NCBI RefSeq assembly: GCF_019448235.1
Contig: NZ_CP080409.1
Coordinates: forward strand, 2,790,001-2,854,000
Length of the DNA: 64,000 nt
Direction: 5' to 3'
DNA from: Nocardioides panacisoli
Lineage (GTDB): Bacteria; Actinomycetota; Actinomycetes; Propionibacteriales; Nocardioidaceae
In this document: one piece after another, positions 40,289 to 48,763 of the stretch
Layout of the letters: each line of letters starts with the position of its first letter
Position numbering within the stretch: the stretch's first letter is position 1
Position numbers and translations under genes: made by a program
The notes under the pieces: model-generated
Databases searched by the model: none
Seen by the model: only the letters and a program-made list of their open reading frames with translations
What the model was told of the DNA's origin: nothing

Positions 40289-41209
40289 ATGAGCGAGGAA
40301 GCCCCGTGGCGCGACGTCGATCGGTCGGTGGTCGAGCCTGTCGAGACCCCGGTGACGTCGTACGAAACGCTCACCTACGAGGTCGACGGCCGGGTGGCGC
40401 GGCTGACGTTCGACCGGCCCGAGCAGGGCAACGCGATCACCACCGCCACGCCGCGCGAGCTCGCCGACGCCGTCGAGCGGGCCGACCTCGACCCCCGCGT
40501 CCACGTGATCGTGCTGTCGGGACGCGGCAAGGGCTTCTGCGGCGGCTACGACCTCTCGGCCTTCGCCGAGCAGGCCATCGACAACCACGACCCGTCGCAG
40601 ACCTGGGACCCGATGGTCGACTACGCGATGATGAGCCGCTTCACCAGGGGCTACGCGAGCCTGCTGCACGCCGACAAGCCGACGGTGGCGAAGGTGCACG
40701 GCTTCTGCGTCGCCGGCGGCACCGACATCGCGCTGCACTGCGACCAGATCGTCATCGCCGACGACGCCAAGATCGGCTACCCGCCGACCCGCGTGTGGGG
40801 CGTGCCCAGTGCCGGGATGTGGGCCCACCGGCTCGGTGACCAGCGGGCCAAGCGGCTGCTGCTGACCGGCGACTGCCTCTCGGGCACCGAAGCAGTGGAG
40901 TGGGGTCTCGCCGTGGAGTGCGCCCCTGCCGACGAGCTCGACGAGCGCACCGAGGTGTTGGTCCAGCGCATCGCCGCGATGCCGGTCAACCAGCTGATGA
41001 TGGTCAAGCTCGCCCTCAACTCCGCGCTGATGTCCCAGGGCGTGCACCAGTCCCAGCTGATCAGCACCGTCTTCGACGGGGTCTCCCGTCACACCCGCGA
41101 GGGCTACGCCTTCGCCGAACGCGCGGCCGAGGTCGGCTTCCGGCAGGCCGTGCGCGAGCGCGACGCCGCGCCGTACGACGACCACGGACCCTCCACCAAC
41201 AAGGGATGA
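40289..41209 (+). CDS. Enoyl-CoA hydratase/isomerase (crotonase) family protein
   Basis: A 306-residue crotonase. Core motifs: 'ARLTFDRPEQGNAITTATPRELADAV', oxyanion loop 'VIVLSGRGKGFCGGYDLSAFAE' (about 72-92), 'KVHGFCVAGGTDIALHCDQIVIA' (about 133-155) and 'PPTRVWGVPSAGMWAHRLG'. The N-terminus contains VVEPVETP, encoded by a dispersed 19-bp repeat, before the domain begins at about residue 24. It hydrates or isomerises enoyl-CoA esters. The acyl-CoA dehydrogenase gene follows after 4 bases, so both act in one beta-oxidation-like path, likely under PaaX. Confidence 0.92.
   Translation: MSEEAPWRDVDRSVVEPVETPVTSYETLTYEVDGRVARLTFDRPEQGNAITTATPRELADAVERADLDPRVHVIVLSGRGKGFCGGYDLSAFAEQAIDNHDPSQTWDPMVDYAMMSRFTRGYASLLHADKPTVAKVHGFCVAGGTDIALHCDQIVIADDAKIGYPPTRVWGVPSAGMWAHRLGDQRAKRLLLTGDCLSGTEAVEWGLAVECAPADELDERTEVLVQRIAAMPVNQLMMVKLALNSALMSQGVHQSQLISTVFDGVSRHTREGYAFAERAAEVGFRQAVRERDAAPYDDHGPSTNKG
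40330..40348 (+). repeat. 19-bp dispersed repeat inside the crotonase gene
   Basis: GGTCGAGCCTGTCGAGACC, identical to 32464-32482. Read in frame it contributes VEPVET to the N-terminus of the enzyme. Confidence 0.85.
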
Positions 41210-41213
41210 ACCC

Positions 41214-42857
41214 ATGACCAGCACCCCCCACACCACTCACGAGGTCTTCAACCAGGCCACGCCGCTCGTCGGCCACGACACCTCGCAGAACCCGGCCCTG
41301 CGCGAGGGCCTCGAGCGCGAGGGCGCCGGCTGGGCGCTCCCGGAGGTCACCGAGCTCGGCCGCCTCGCCGGCACCGCCGAGGCGCAGGACTGGGGCCGGC
41401 TCGCGGAGCGGGTGCCGCCGCGGCTGCACACCCACGACCGCTACGGCCACCGCGTCGACGAGGTCGAGTACGTCCCGGCGTACCACCAGCTGATGGAGAC
41501 CGCCGTGTCCCACGGGCTGCACGCGGCACCGTGGGCCGACGAGCGGCCGGGTGCCCACGTGGCCCGCGCGGCGAAGTTCATGGTCTGGTCCGTCGACGCG
41601 GGCCACGGTTGCCCCGTCTCGATGACCTACGCCGTCGTCCCGGCCCTGCGGGCCAACGCCGACCTGGCGGCGCGGTTCGAGCCGCTGCTGACCAGCCGCG
41701 AGTACGACTTCGGCCTGCGGGACCCCGAGACCAAGCGCGGCCTCATCGCGGGCATGTCGATGACGGAGAAGCAGGGCGGCTCGGACGTGCGGGCCAACAC
41801 CACGACCGCGACGCCACAGGAGGACGGGACCTACGCGCTCGTCGGGCACAAGTGGTTCACCTCGGCACCGATGTCGGACATGTTCCTCACGCTCGCGCAG
41901 GCCCCCGGCGGCCTCTCGTGCTTCCTGGTGCCGCGCGTGCAGCCCGGCGGCGGGGCCAACCCGGTGCGCTTCCTGCGGCTCAAGGACAAGCTGGGCAACA
42001 GGTCCAACGCCTCGTCGGAGATCGAGTACGACGGCGCGCTCGGTTGGCTGGTCGGCGAGGAGGGCCGCGGCGTGCGGACCATCATCGAGATGGTCAACAT
42101 GACCCGCCTGGACTGCGTCATCGGCTCCGCGATGGGCATGCGCACGGCCCTGACGATGGCCTCCCACCACGCGCGACACCGGTCGGCGTTCGGTGAGGTG
42201 CTCGTCGACCAGCCCGCGATGCGGGGCGTGCTCGCCGACCTGTCGCTGGAGTCGGAGGCGGCGACGACGGCGATGATGCGGTTGGCCGGTGCCAACGACC
42301 GCGCGATCCGTGGCGACGAGGGCGAGGCCGCGCTGCGGCGGCTCGCGCTGGCGGTGACGAAGTACTACGTGTGCAAGCGCGCGCCGATCATGGCCGGCGA
42401 GGCGTTGGAGTGCCTGGGCGGCAACGGCTACATCGAGGACTTCGACGTGGCGCGGGTCTACCGCGAGCTGCCGCTGCTCTCGATCTGGGAGGGCTCGGGC
42501 AACGTCGCGGCGCTGGACGCGCTGCGGGCGATCGGCAGGGAGCCGCACACCCTGGACGCGTTCTTCGCCGAGGCCGACCTGGCCGCCGGCGTCGACGCGC
42601 GGTACGACGCCGCGCTCGACCGATTGCGCAAGGAGCTCACCTCCTTCGACGACATCGAGCTGCGCGCCCGCCGGATCGTGGAGCAGATGGCCCTGGTCTT
42701 CCAGGGCTCGCAGCTGCTGCGCCACGCCCCGACCGCCGTCGCCGACGCCTTCTGCGCCTCCCGCCTTGACCGCGACTGGGGCGGCGCGTTGGGCACCCTC
42801 CCCACCGGCCTCGACCTCGCGCCCCTGCTGGAGCGCTCCTTCGTCGACGTCCCCTGA
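41214..42857 (+). CDS. AidB-like acyl-CoA dehydrogenase
   Basis: A 547-residue flavoprotein of the AidB branch of acyl-CoA dehydrogenases. Extra N-terminal domain with 'HEVFNQATPLVGHDTSQNPALREGLEREG' (1-45), FAD region 'IAGMSMTEKQGGSDVRANTT' (about 178-197) and 'LVGHKWFTSAPMSDMF', and C-terminal 'EALECLGGNGYIEDFDVARVYRELPLLSIWEGSGNV' (about 396-432). AidB proteins bind DNA and protect from alkylation in E. coli, but many homologues are ordinary dehydrogenases. The position after an enoyl-CoA hydratase favours a catabolic role. Confidence 0.9.
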   Translation: MTSTPHTTHEVFNQATPLVGHDTSQNPALREGLEREGAGWALPEVTELGRLAGTAEAQDWGRLAERVPPRLHTHDRYGHRVDEVEYVPAYHQLMETAVSHGLHAAPWADERPGAHVARAAKFMVWSVDAGHGCPVSMTYAVVPALRANADLAARFEPLLTSREYDFGLRDPETKRGLIAGMSMTEKQGGSDVRANTTTATPQEDGTYALVGHKWFTSAPMSDMFLTLAQAPGGLSCFLVPRVQPGGGANPVRFLRLKDKLGNRSNASSEIEYDGALGWLVGEEGRGVRTIIEMVNMTRLDCVIGSAMGMRTALTMASHHARHRSAFGEVLVDQPAMRGVLADLSLESEAATTAMMRLAGANDRAIRGDEGEAALRRLALAVTKYYVCKRAPIMAGEALECLGGNGYIEDFDVARVYRELPLLSIWEGSGNVAALDALRAIGREPHTLDAFFAEADLAAGVDARYDAALDRLRKELTSFDDIELRARRIVEQMALVFQGSQLLRHAPTAVADAFCASRLDRDWGGALGTLPTGLDLAPLLERSFVDVP

Positions 42858-42872
42858 CCGCGAACGCACGGG

Positions 42873-43024
42873 AGGTCTCGACTCGGGTCGCTGCGCGACC
42901 CGGCTCGATCAGCGAGACGCACGGGAGGTCTCGACTCGGGTCGCTCGTACCTCGCGACCCGGCTCGACCACCAAGCCGACTTGGTGGTCGAGCCGGCCGA
43001 GCGCCAGCGAGGCCGTGTCGAGAC
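42873..43024. repeat. Composite of three repeat copies with a 15-bp perfect inverted repeat
   Basis: Two direct units begin GGTCTCGACTCGGGTCGC at 42873 and 42927. The second ends GGCTCGACCACCAAG (42961-42975), the exact complement of CTTGGTGGTCGAGCC (42980-42994), which starts an inverted copy ending GTGTCGAGACC near 43024. It occupies the 208-base space between the convergent dehydrogenase and exonuclease genes and probably ends both transcripts. Confidence 0.85.
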
Positions 43025-43065
43025 CCGGTGAACCTCCACGGCTCGACCAGCCCGACGAGCGTGGC

Positions 43066-43755
43066 TCAGTGGCGGCGTACGGCGGCGAGGGTGGCGCGGG
43101 GGTCGGCGTCGAGGATCGCGGCGGCCTGGGCGAGGTAGAGCTCGGCGCAGGCGACGGCGTCACCCAGTGCCGTGTGGAGCGGGGCGTCGGGGAGGCCGTG
43201 GCGGCGCCGCGACTCGGGCAGCCGGAGCGTGCCGTCGAGGAGCTGGACGCCGCGGCGGTCGAGGTCGCGTCGTTCGAGCTCCAGGGTGCAGACCGAGGCG
43301 ATCGGCGGCGTGACGCCGGAGAGCCGCCGGGCGGCCGCCTGCAGGAACCCCACGTCGAGCGCGGAGTGGTGGGCCACCAACACGCGCCCCTCCAGCAGCG
43401 GCAGCAGCACCGCCAACGCGTCGGCCGGCGACGTGCCCGCGGCGACCGCGTCGTCGGTCAGGCCGTGGATCGTCGCCGACGCACCGACGTCACCGCTGGG
43501 ACGCACCAGCAGCTCCTCGGCGCCCGAGAGCACGACGCGGCCCGCGTCGATCGGCACCCACCCGACGCTGAGGATCTCGTCGCGCTGCGGATCCAGTCCC
43601 GTCGTCTCCAGGTCGACCGCGAGCAGCCGCAGCTCGGCCAGCGGGGTGCGGTCGTCGGGTGGTGCCTGCGCCAGGTGACGGCGTACGACGGGCTCCTCGG
43701 TCCGCGCGGCGAGCCGGCGCCGTTGCCGTTCACGCCACCAGGTCGGGGCCCTCAC
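43066..43755 (-). CDS. DnaQ-like 3'-5' exonuclease (DEDDh)
   Basis: A 229-residue exonuclease domain protein. DEDDh residues are visible: 'LLAVDLETTGLDPQRDEILSVGW' (D47, E49), 'VAHHSALDVGFLQAAARRL' (second Asp) and 'PLHTALGDAVACAELYL' (His and final Asp). It would degrade DNA or RNA from the 3' end. The start overlaps the stop of the DUF294/CBS gene by 4 bases (ATGA). This pairing with a CBS-nucleotidyltransferase gene near an acetate- or peptide-type transporter recurs in other bacteria, suggesting a conserved functional link of unknown nature. Confidence 0.88.
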   Translation of the reverse strand: MRAPTWWRERQRRRLAARTEEPVVRRHLAQAPPDDRTPLAELRLLAVDLETTGLDPQRDEILSVGWVPIDAGRVVLSGAEELLVRPSGDVGASATIHGLTDDAVAAGTSPADALAVLLPLLEGRVLVAHHSALDVGFLQAAARRLSGVTPPIASVCTLELERRDLDRRGVQLLDGTLRLPESRRRHGLPDAPLHTALGDAVACAELYLAQAAAILDADPRATLAAVRRH

Positions 43756-45629
43756 GTCACGTTCCGGACCGGGTAGCGCATCTCGACGCCCCGCTGCGCG
43801 CGCCGGACCACCTCGAAGGCGTCACGCAGGGTGCGCCGGTCGAAGCCCGACAGCTCACCGGGGGCGACGAAGTTGTCCGGCTCCGCACCGGCCCGCACCT
43901 GCTGCGCGTGGTGGCGCAGCCGCACGTAGGAGAGGAACTCGAAGGCGTCGCGCAGGTCGGCCACGTCGCCGGCCGACATCGCGCCCGCGTCGGCGGCGGC
44001 CGCCAGCCGCTCATGGGTGTTGACCGCCGGCAGGCCGTGCGCCAGCGCGTGCAGCCGGCCGATGCCGACCACGGCGTGCACGCCGCCCTTCTTCAGGTCC
44101 AGCGTGTCGCGGTGCTTGCCGTCCTTCTCCAGCACGAAGCCACGGAAGAACCCCAACGGCGGCGGTCGCACCGCGAGCCCCGCGAGGTGGAGCAGGAAGA
44201 TGTCGGCCTCGGGCGCGCGGGTCCGCACGTGGTCAGCGACGGCGGCGTGGAGCGAGGGGTCGCCGGCCACCGGCCGCATGTCGAAGAACACCGATGCGTC
44301 CAGGATGGCCTCCGGCGTCGGTCGCCGCAGCCAGCGGTCGACGTGGTCGGTCCACCCCGCCACCGGCTGCCGCCAGCGCGGGTTGCTGGCCATCTTGTCG
44401 CCCAGGCAGGGCGGGTAGCCGCACGCCGCGAGCCCGTCGACCATGCCGGTCGTCAGCCGCTCGAACCACGTCGCCGCCTCGCCCTCGACCGGCCCGCCGA
44501 GCACCAGCCCGTGGTCCTGGTCGCTGGCCAGGCCCTGCTCGAGCCGTGCCCGTGAGCCCAGCGCCACCCAGCAGTACGCGGTCGGCGCGGGCCCGAGGTC
44601 CCGCTCCAGGTCACCCACCAGGAGGGAGAGGAGGCGTCGTTCGATCGCGTCGCCGATCGCGCTCACCATGCGGCCGATGTCGTCGGCGGTCGCGTCCTGG
44701 TCGACCAGGCTCTCCACCACCCGCGGCGTCATCCGGCTGGCCTCGGCGAGCGCGGCCACGCTGTCCTGCTTGCCGATGTCGCCCACCAGGTAGATCGGGT
44801 TCGTGCGCTCCAGTCGCAGCAGGTCGGTCGAGGTGACCACGCCGATCACGCGGCCGCGCTCGAGCACCGGCGCGTGGTGGATGGTGCGGCCGGTCATCTC
44901 CAGCATCAGCTCGAAGGCCAGGCTGCTGCTCTCCACGGTGAACGGCTCGGCCGACATCACCGTCGTCACCGCGTCGTCCGGGCTGCGGTCCGCCGCCACG
45001 ACCCGGGTACGCAGGTCGCGGTCGGTGAGGATCCCCAGCAGCGCGCCGTCGCGCGTGATCAGCACCGAGGACACGCCCTCGTCGCGCATGTGGGCGGCCG
45101 CCTCCCGGACCGAGGCGTCGGGGCCGACGGCGACGGGGGCGCGGCGTACGAGGTCGCCGACGCGGGTGCGGAGCACCACCCCGCCGGTGCGGGGCTGTTG
45201 CACCGTCGTCAGGGCGTGCTGGAGCCGGGCCGCCTCGTGCTCGACGTAGTGCAGCCGGAAGGTCGGGTGCCGCTCGGCCAGGTCGCGGAACACCTCGCCG
45301 GGCATCACGAGTGCCAGCGTGTCCTCGTACGCTGTGAGTCGCAGTCCCATCCGGCCCTCGAGGCCCTCCAGGGTCAACGTGGAGATGCCCGCCGCCTCCC
45401 CGACGCCACGTCGCGCCACGAGTCGGTCGCCGTCGTGCACGTCGATGCCGCCCGAACGCACCACGAAGAGGTCGTCGTTGGCCTCGCCCACGTCGCGCAG
45501 CACCGTGCCGCGCCGGAAGTAGGCGACCTCGAGCCGCCGCGGGAGACGGGTGAGGTCGTCCTCGGGCAGCCGGTCGAACGGCGGGTGGTCGGCCAGGAAG
45601 CGGCGTACCTCGTCCAGCTCGGCCGTCAT
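43752..45629 (-). CDS. Cyclic-nucleotide-binding / CBS-pair / DUF294 nucleotidyltransferase-like protein
   Basis: A 625-residue multidomain signalling protein. Order: cNMP-binding-like domain (about 15-135), two CBS motifs (about 160-280, 'VLITRDGALLGILTDRDLRTRVV' and 'VLERGRVIGVVTSTDLLRLE'), a GlnD-type nucleotidyltransferase core 'VALGSRARLEQGLASDQDHGLVL' (about 350-372), and a DUF294 C-terminal domain. The SDQD acidic pair is retained, so catalysis is possible. CBS and cNMP domains probably sense adenine nucleotides. TACCGT 6 bases before ATG 45629 gives it its own leaderless promoter 20 bases after arsA-like gene. Confidence 0.9.
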   Translation of the reverse strand: MTAELDEVRRFLADHPPFDRLPEDDLTRLPRRLEVAYFRRGTVLRDVGEANDDLFVVRSGGIDVHDGDRLVARRGVGEAAGISTLTLEGLEGRMGLRLTAYEDTLALVMPGEVFRDLAERHPTFRLHYVEHEAARLQHALTTVQQPRTGGVVLRTRVGDLVRRAPVAVGPDASVREAAAHMRDEGVSSVLITRDGALLGILTDRDLRTRVVAADRSPDDAVTTVMSAEPFTVESSSLAFELMLEMTGRTIHHAPVLERGRVIGVVTSTDLLRLERTNPIYLVGDIGKQDSVAALAEASRMTPRVVESLVDQDATADDIGRMVSAIGDAIERRLLSLLVGDLERDLGPAPTAYCWVALGSRARLEQGLASDQDHGLVLGGPVEGEAATWFERLTTGMVDGLAACGYPPCLGDKMASNPRWRQPVAGWTDHVDRWLRRPTPEAILDASVFFDMRPVAGDPSLHAAVADHVRTRAPEADIFLLHLAGLAVRPPPLGFFRGFVLEKDGKHRDTLDLKKGGVHAVVGIGRLHALAHGLPAVNTHERLAAAADAGAMSAGDVADLRDAFEFLSYVRLRHHAQQVRAGAEPDNFVAPGELSGFDRRTLRDAFEVVRRAQRGVEMRYPVRNVT

Positions 45630-45635
45630 GGGGTC

Positions 45636-45641
45636 ACGGTA
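45636..45641 (-). promoter_or_regulatory. -10 element, leaderless start of CBS/DUF294 gene
   Basis: TACCGT on the minus strand ends 6 bases before ATG 45629, inside the 20-base gap after the ArsA-type ATPase. Confidence 0.45.
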
Positions 45642-45649
45642 CGCCGGTC

Positions 45650-46612
45650 TCAGCCGACCGTGAGCGCGTCGACGAGGGCGGCGACGCCGTGTTCGCCGGT
45701 GAGGTCACCGGGCAGCAGCGGCACCTCGACGAGCGGCACGCCGTCCGAGCGGGCGCGCAGCGTCGCCAGCTGGTCGTCCTCGAGTCGTCGGCGCTCGGCG
45801 AGGAGGTCGCCGGCGTCGACGGGGGAGCGCCGGTTGGCAACGACACCGCCGACGGCGATGCCCAGCTCGCGCAGCTGGTCCAGCAGCGCCAGCGACTCGG
45901 TGACCGGCATCCGCTCAGCGGTGGTCACCACGACGAAGGCCGTGCGTTCGTGGTCGGCGACCACGTCGCGCAGCGCCGCGAACCGCCGCTGGCGCCGCAG
46001 CAGCACGCGCCGCAGCTCGGCGTCGGTGTCGCCGTCGCCCTCGGTCCCACCCCCGAGGCCCCGCACCGCGGCGCCGAACTTCTCCGCCCGGTCACGGTTG
46101 GCCAGCAGCGAGGTGGTCCACGACGTCAGCTGCTCGGGCATCGCGAGCAGCCGCAGTGTGTGCCCGGTCGGCGCGGTGTCGACGACGACCAGGTCGTGGG
46201 ACGCCAGGCCGTCCTCGAGCACCTCGGCGAGCCGGTCCAGCACGGCCGACTCGTGGGTGCCGGGCGCCTCGCGGGCGAGGTCGAGGTGGCGCTCGGCGGG
46301 CCCGTGCATCCGCTCGGGCAGCAGCCGGAGCATGGTGCGGCGTACCTCGGCCAGGTGCCGGGCGACGGTGCGGTCGGGGTCGATCTCGACCGCGTCCACG
46401 ACGGTGTCGGTCGTCACCCGGGTCGGGGCGTCACCGACGTCGCGCCCCCACAGGTGGCCGAGGTTGTGGGCGGGGTCGGTCGAGACCAGCAGCACCCGCT
46501 CGCCCTGCCGCGCCCGGTCCAGCGCCAGGGCGGAGGCCACCGAGGTCTTGCCGACCCCGCCCTTGCCGCCGGCGAAGAGCACCCGCCGGTCGGCGAGCGA
46601 CCTCAGCAGCAC
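45650..46612 (-). CDS. ArsA/Get3-type ATPase
   Basis: A 320-residue single-domain deviant-Walker ATPase. Walker A is 'VLFAGGKGGVGKTSVASALAL' (about 11-31), switch I 'STDPAHNLGHLWG' (about 40-52), switch II 'VVDTAPTGHTLRLLAMP' (about 143-160). The arsenite-binding cysteines of ArsA and the CxxC of eukaryotic Get3 are absent, so arsenic efflux is unlikely; handling of membrane or partner proteins is more plausible. GTG 46612 overlaps the end of the cory-CC-star gene by 10 bases; a longer frame to 46849 was rejected. Cotranslated with cstA genes. Confidence 0.87.
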   Translation of the reverse strand: MLLRSLADRRVLFAGGKGGVGKTSVASALALDRARQGERVLLVSTDPAHNLGHLWGRDVGDAPTRVTTDTVVDAVEIDPDRTVARHLAEVRRTMLRLLPERMHGPAERHLDLAREAPGTHESAVLDRLAEVLEDGLASHDLVVVDTAPTGHTLRLLAMPEQLTSWTTSLLANRDRAEKFGAAVRGLGGGTEGDGDTDAELRRVLLRRQRRFAALRDVVADHERTAFVVVTTAERMPVTESLALLDQLRELGIAVGGVVANRRSPVDAGDLLAERRRLEDDQLATLRARSDGVPLVEVPLLPGDLTGEHGVAALVDALTVG

Positions 46613-46878
46613 CCGACGTGCTCCAGCGGTGACCGGTCCAGCCCGATGCGCCGGTGCCAGGCGTGGAACTCCGGGTAGAGCGCAGGCACCAGCTCCGCGG
46701 AGTGGTACGCCGACGGGTCGGGCACGCCGAGCGCCTCGGCGAGCACCACGAGGGTGAACAGGTCGTCCTCCTCCCGCTTCGCGCGGGCGAAGGTGCGCCG
46801 GTAGGGGCCGGCGTAGAACTCCGCCAGCCCCTCGCTGAAGGCCCGCCACCGGGCCCGCAGTCCGGCGCCCCGGGTCAC
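46603..46878 (-). CDS. cory-CC-star family small protein
   Basis: A 91-residue protein ending in the two cysteines that give the family its name (EHVGCC then stop). The body is helical with 'FSEGLAEFYAGPYRRTFARAKREEDDLFTLVVLAEALGVPDPSAYHSAELVPALYPEFHAWHRRIGLDRSPLEHVGCC' reading (split for description), a conserved Tyr/Pro/His pattern and no signal peptide. GTG 46878 overlaps the CstA stop (GTGA), and its 3' end overlaps the ArsA-type gene. Terminal CC could bind metal or form a disulfide (inference). Function unknown. Confidence 0.85.
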   Translation of the reverse strand: MTRGAGLRARWRAFSEGLAEFYAGPYRRTFARAKREEDDLFTLVVLAEALGVPDPSAYHSAELVPALYPEFHAWHRRIGLDRSPLEHVGCC

Positions 46879-48578
46879 GACCCGCTCGACTGCTCGGCGT
46901 GGGTCAGGTCGGCGTCGGCCGCCTCGGGCGGGTCGGTGCGGGCCTTGTTCATCGCCAGCACCGCCTCGACCGCGACCCAGACGGCCGCGACGATGATCAC
47001 CGCGTCGAGGCCGAGCAGCAACCAGTCACTGGCGTCGTAGAGGTCACCCAGCTGCACGATGGCGGCGTAGAACGACATCACGAACACGAACGCGAGCGGG
47101 ATGAGCGCGGGCCAGGGGTTGCGGCGCTTGCGCAGCAGGATGACCGCCACGATCGACAGCGTCAGCGAGGCCAGCAGCTGGTTGGTGGTGCCGAACAGCG
47201 GCCAGATGCGCATGCCGCCGGCGCCGCCGCCACCCTGGCTGAAGGTGAGGCCGACCGACACGACCAGCACGATCGCGGTGGCCAGGCCCTTGCCGACCTT
47301 GACCGAGGCGACGTCGCCGGCCTCCTGGACCACGAAGCGCAGGAGCCGCACGCCGGTGTCCATGGTGGTGGCGGCGAAGAGGACCGCCATCGTGGCGAGG
47401 ATGGTGGCGCTGAGCGAGGTGGGCAGGCCGAGGCCGGCGTTGACGATGGCGCCACCGCCGTCGACGAACGCGCCGACGCCGCCCTGGCCGAAGGCGGAGT
47501 AGACCGCCTCCCAGTCCGCCAGGGTGCGGAAGCCGGCCGTCGCGGCGAGGATCGCGCCCAGTGCGAGGAGGCCCTCGCCGACGGCGCCGAAGTAGCCGAC
47601 GAAGCGCGCGTCGGTCTCGGAGTCGAGCTGCTTGGAGGAGGTGCCCGACGAGACCATGCCGTGGAACCCGGAGATCGCACCGCAGGCGATGGTGACGAAC
47701 AGCAGCGGCACCATGCCCGGCGTGCCCTCGGGCACCGAGTCGTTGACCGCCGGGGCCACGATCTCGGGCGCGCTGAGCAGGACAGCGCCGTAGAGCACGC
47801 CCAGGCCGATGAAGAGCTGGACACCGTTGATGTAGTCACGCGGCTGCAGCAGCACCCAGACCGGCAGCAGCGAGGCGATGCCGGCGTAGGCGAACAGTGC
47901 GACGATCCAGAACGTCGCGGGGGAGACGCCCAGGATCGGGTCGGGCAGCTCGATGGGGAACCGGTCGCCGACCAGGATCAGCGCGTAGAGCGCGGTGACG
48001 CCGAGCACCGTGGTGACGGCGAGGTTCATCCGCCAGCGGTAGATCATCTGGCCCACGACCAGCGCGACCAGGATCGCGCCCCAGGCGGGGATCACGGCGC
48101 TGGGCGTGCTGATGAGCAGGTCCTTGATCACGACGGCGAACGCGGCGATGACCATCAGCAGCAGCAGGAAGATGACGACGAGGAAGAGGTTGCGGCCGCG
48201 CGGCCCGATGTAGCGGCCCGAGAGCATGCCGATCGACTGGCCGCGGTTGCGGGCCGAGGCCCACAGCGCGCCGAGGTCGTGCATGCCGGCGAAGAAGACG
48301 GTGCCGAGCGTGACCCACAGGAACGCCGGCAGCCAGCCCCAGATCACCGCGATGGCCGGGCCGACGATCGGCGCCGCGCCCGCCACGGAGGTGAAGTGGT
48401 GGCCCCAGAGGACGAACTTGTTGGTCGGCACGTAGTCGACGCCGTCGGTCATCTGGTGTGCCGGCGTCGCGTACGCCGGGTCGAGCCGGTAGACGCGTTC
48501 GCCGAGGAACTTGGAGTAGAGCAGGTATCCGCCGGCGAGCATCGCCAGGCCGATCAGCAGCAGCAGCAGAGAGTTCAT
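46875..48578 (-). CDS. cstA: Carbon starvation protein CstA (peptide/pyruvate transporter)
   Basis: A 567-residue membrane protein with many helices, 15 or more. Conserved CstA blocks: 'DYVPTNKFVLWGHHFTSVAGAAPIVGPAIAVIWGWLPA' (about 48-85), 'VFFAGMHDLGALWASARNRGQSIG' (about 93-117), 'CGAISGFHGMVSSGTSSKQLDSE' and 'MRIWPLFGTTNQLLA'. CstA/BtsT proteins import pyruvate or peptides when carbon is scarce. ATG 48578 has AAGGG upstream. First gene of a coupled cstA-cory-CC-star-ArsA operon, divergent from the copper-type DUF4396 genes. Confidence 0.95.
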   Translation of the reverse strand: MNSLLLLLIGLAMLAGGYLLYSKFLGERVYRLDPAYATPAHQMTDGVDYVPTNKFVLWGHHFTSVAGAAPIVGPAIAVIWGWLPAFLWVTLGTVFFAGMHDLGALWASARNRGQSIGMLSGRYIGPRGRNLFLVVIFLLLLMVIAAFAVVIKDLLISTPSAVIPAWGAILVALVVGQMIYRWRMNLAVTTVLGVTALYALILVGDRFPIELPDPILGVSPATFWIVALFAYAGIASLLPVWVLLQPRDYINGVQLFIGLGVLYGAVLLSAPEIVAPAVNDSVPEGTPGMVPLLFVTIACGAISGFHGMVSSGTSSKQLDSETDARFVGYFGAVGEGLLALGAILAATAGFRTLADWEAVYSAFGQGGVGAFVDGGGAIVNAGLGLPTSLSATILATMAVLFAATTMDTGVRLLRFVVQEAGDVASVKVGKGLATAIVLVVSVGLTFSQGGGGAGGMRIWPLFGTTNQLLASLTLSIVAVILLRKRRNPWPALIPLAFVFVMSFYAAIVQLGDLYDASDWLLLGLDAVIIVAAVWVAVEAVLAMNKARTDPPEAADADLTHAEQSSGS

Positions 48579-48717
48579 GGTTCGCCCTTCGTCGTCGCCC
48601 GAGCCCGCGCAGGGGTGGCAACCCGCCACTGTACGGGCCCGCTGTGACCGCCGTCACCGGCGTACGCCGCCGGATCGGCGAGCGGTCAGCGACGCACGCC
48701 GGACGGTGGTCCGGAAT

Positions 48718-48734
48718 ATACCCCCAAGGGGTAT
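48718..48734. promoter_or_regulatory. CsoR-type operator ATACCCC-CAA-GGGGTAT
   Basis: Perfect 7+3+7 palindrome with C/G tract and AT ends, the typical CsoR-family box (copper or related ligands). It overlaps the probable -10 TATTGT (48732-48737) of the DUF4396 gene. No csoR gene lies in the window. Confidence 0.7.
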
Positions 48735-48763
48735 TGTTCGTGCTGGTGGAAGGAGTGATCCAG

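Noticed and set aside
45650..46612. Arsenic-resistance ATPase
   Set aside because: Arsenite-binding cysteines are missing, there is no ArsB or ArsR gene beside it, and it is coupled to cstA.
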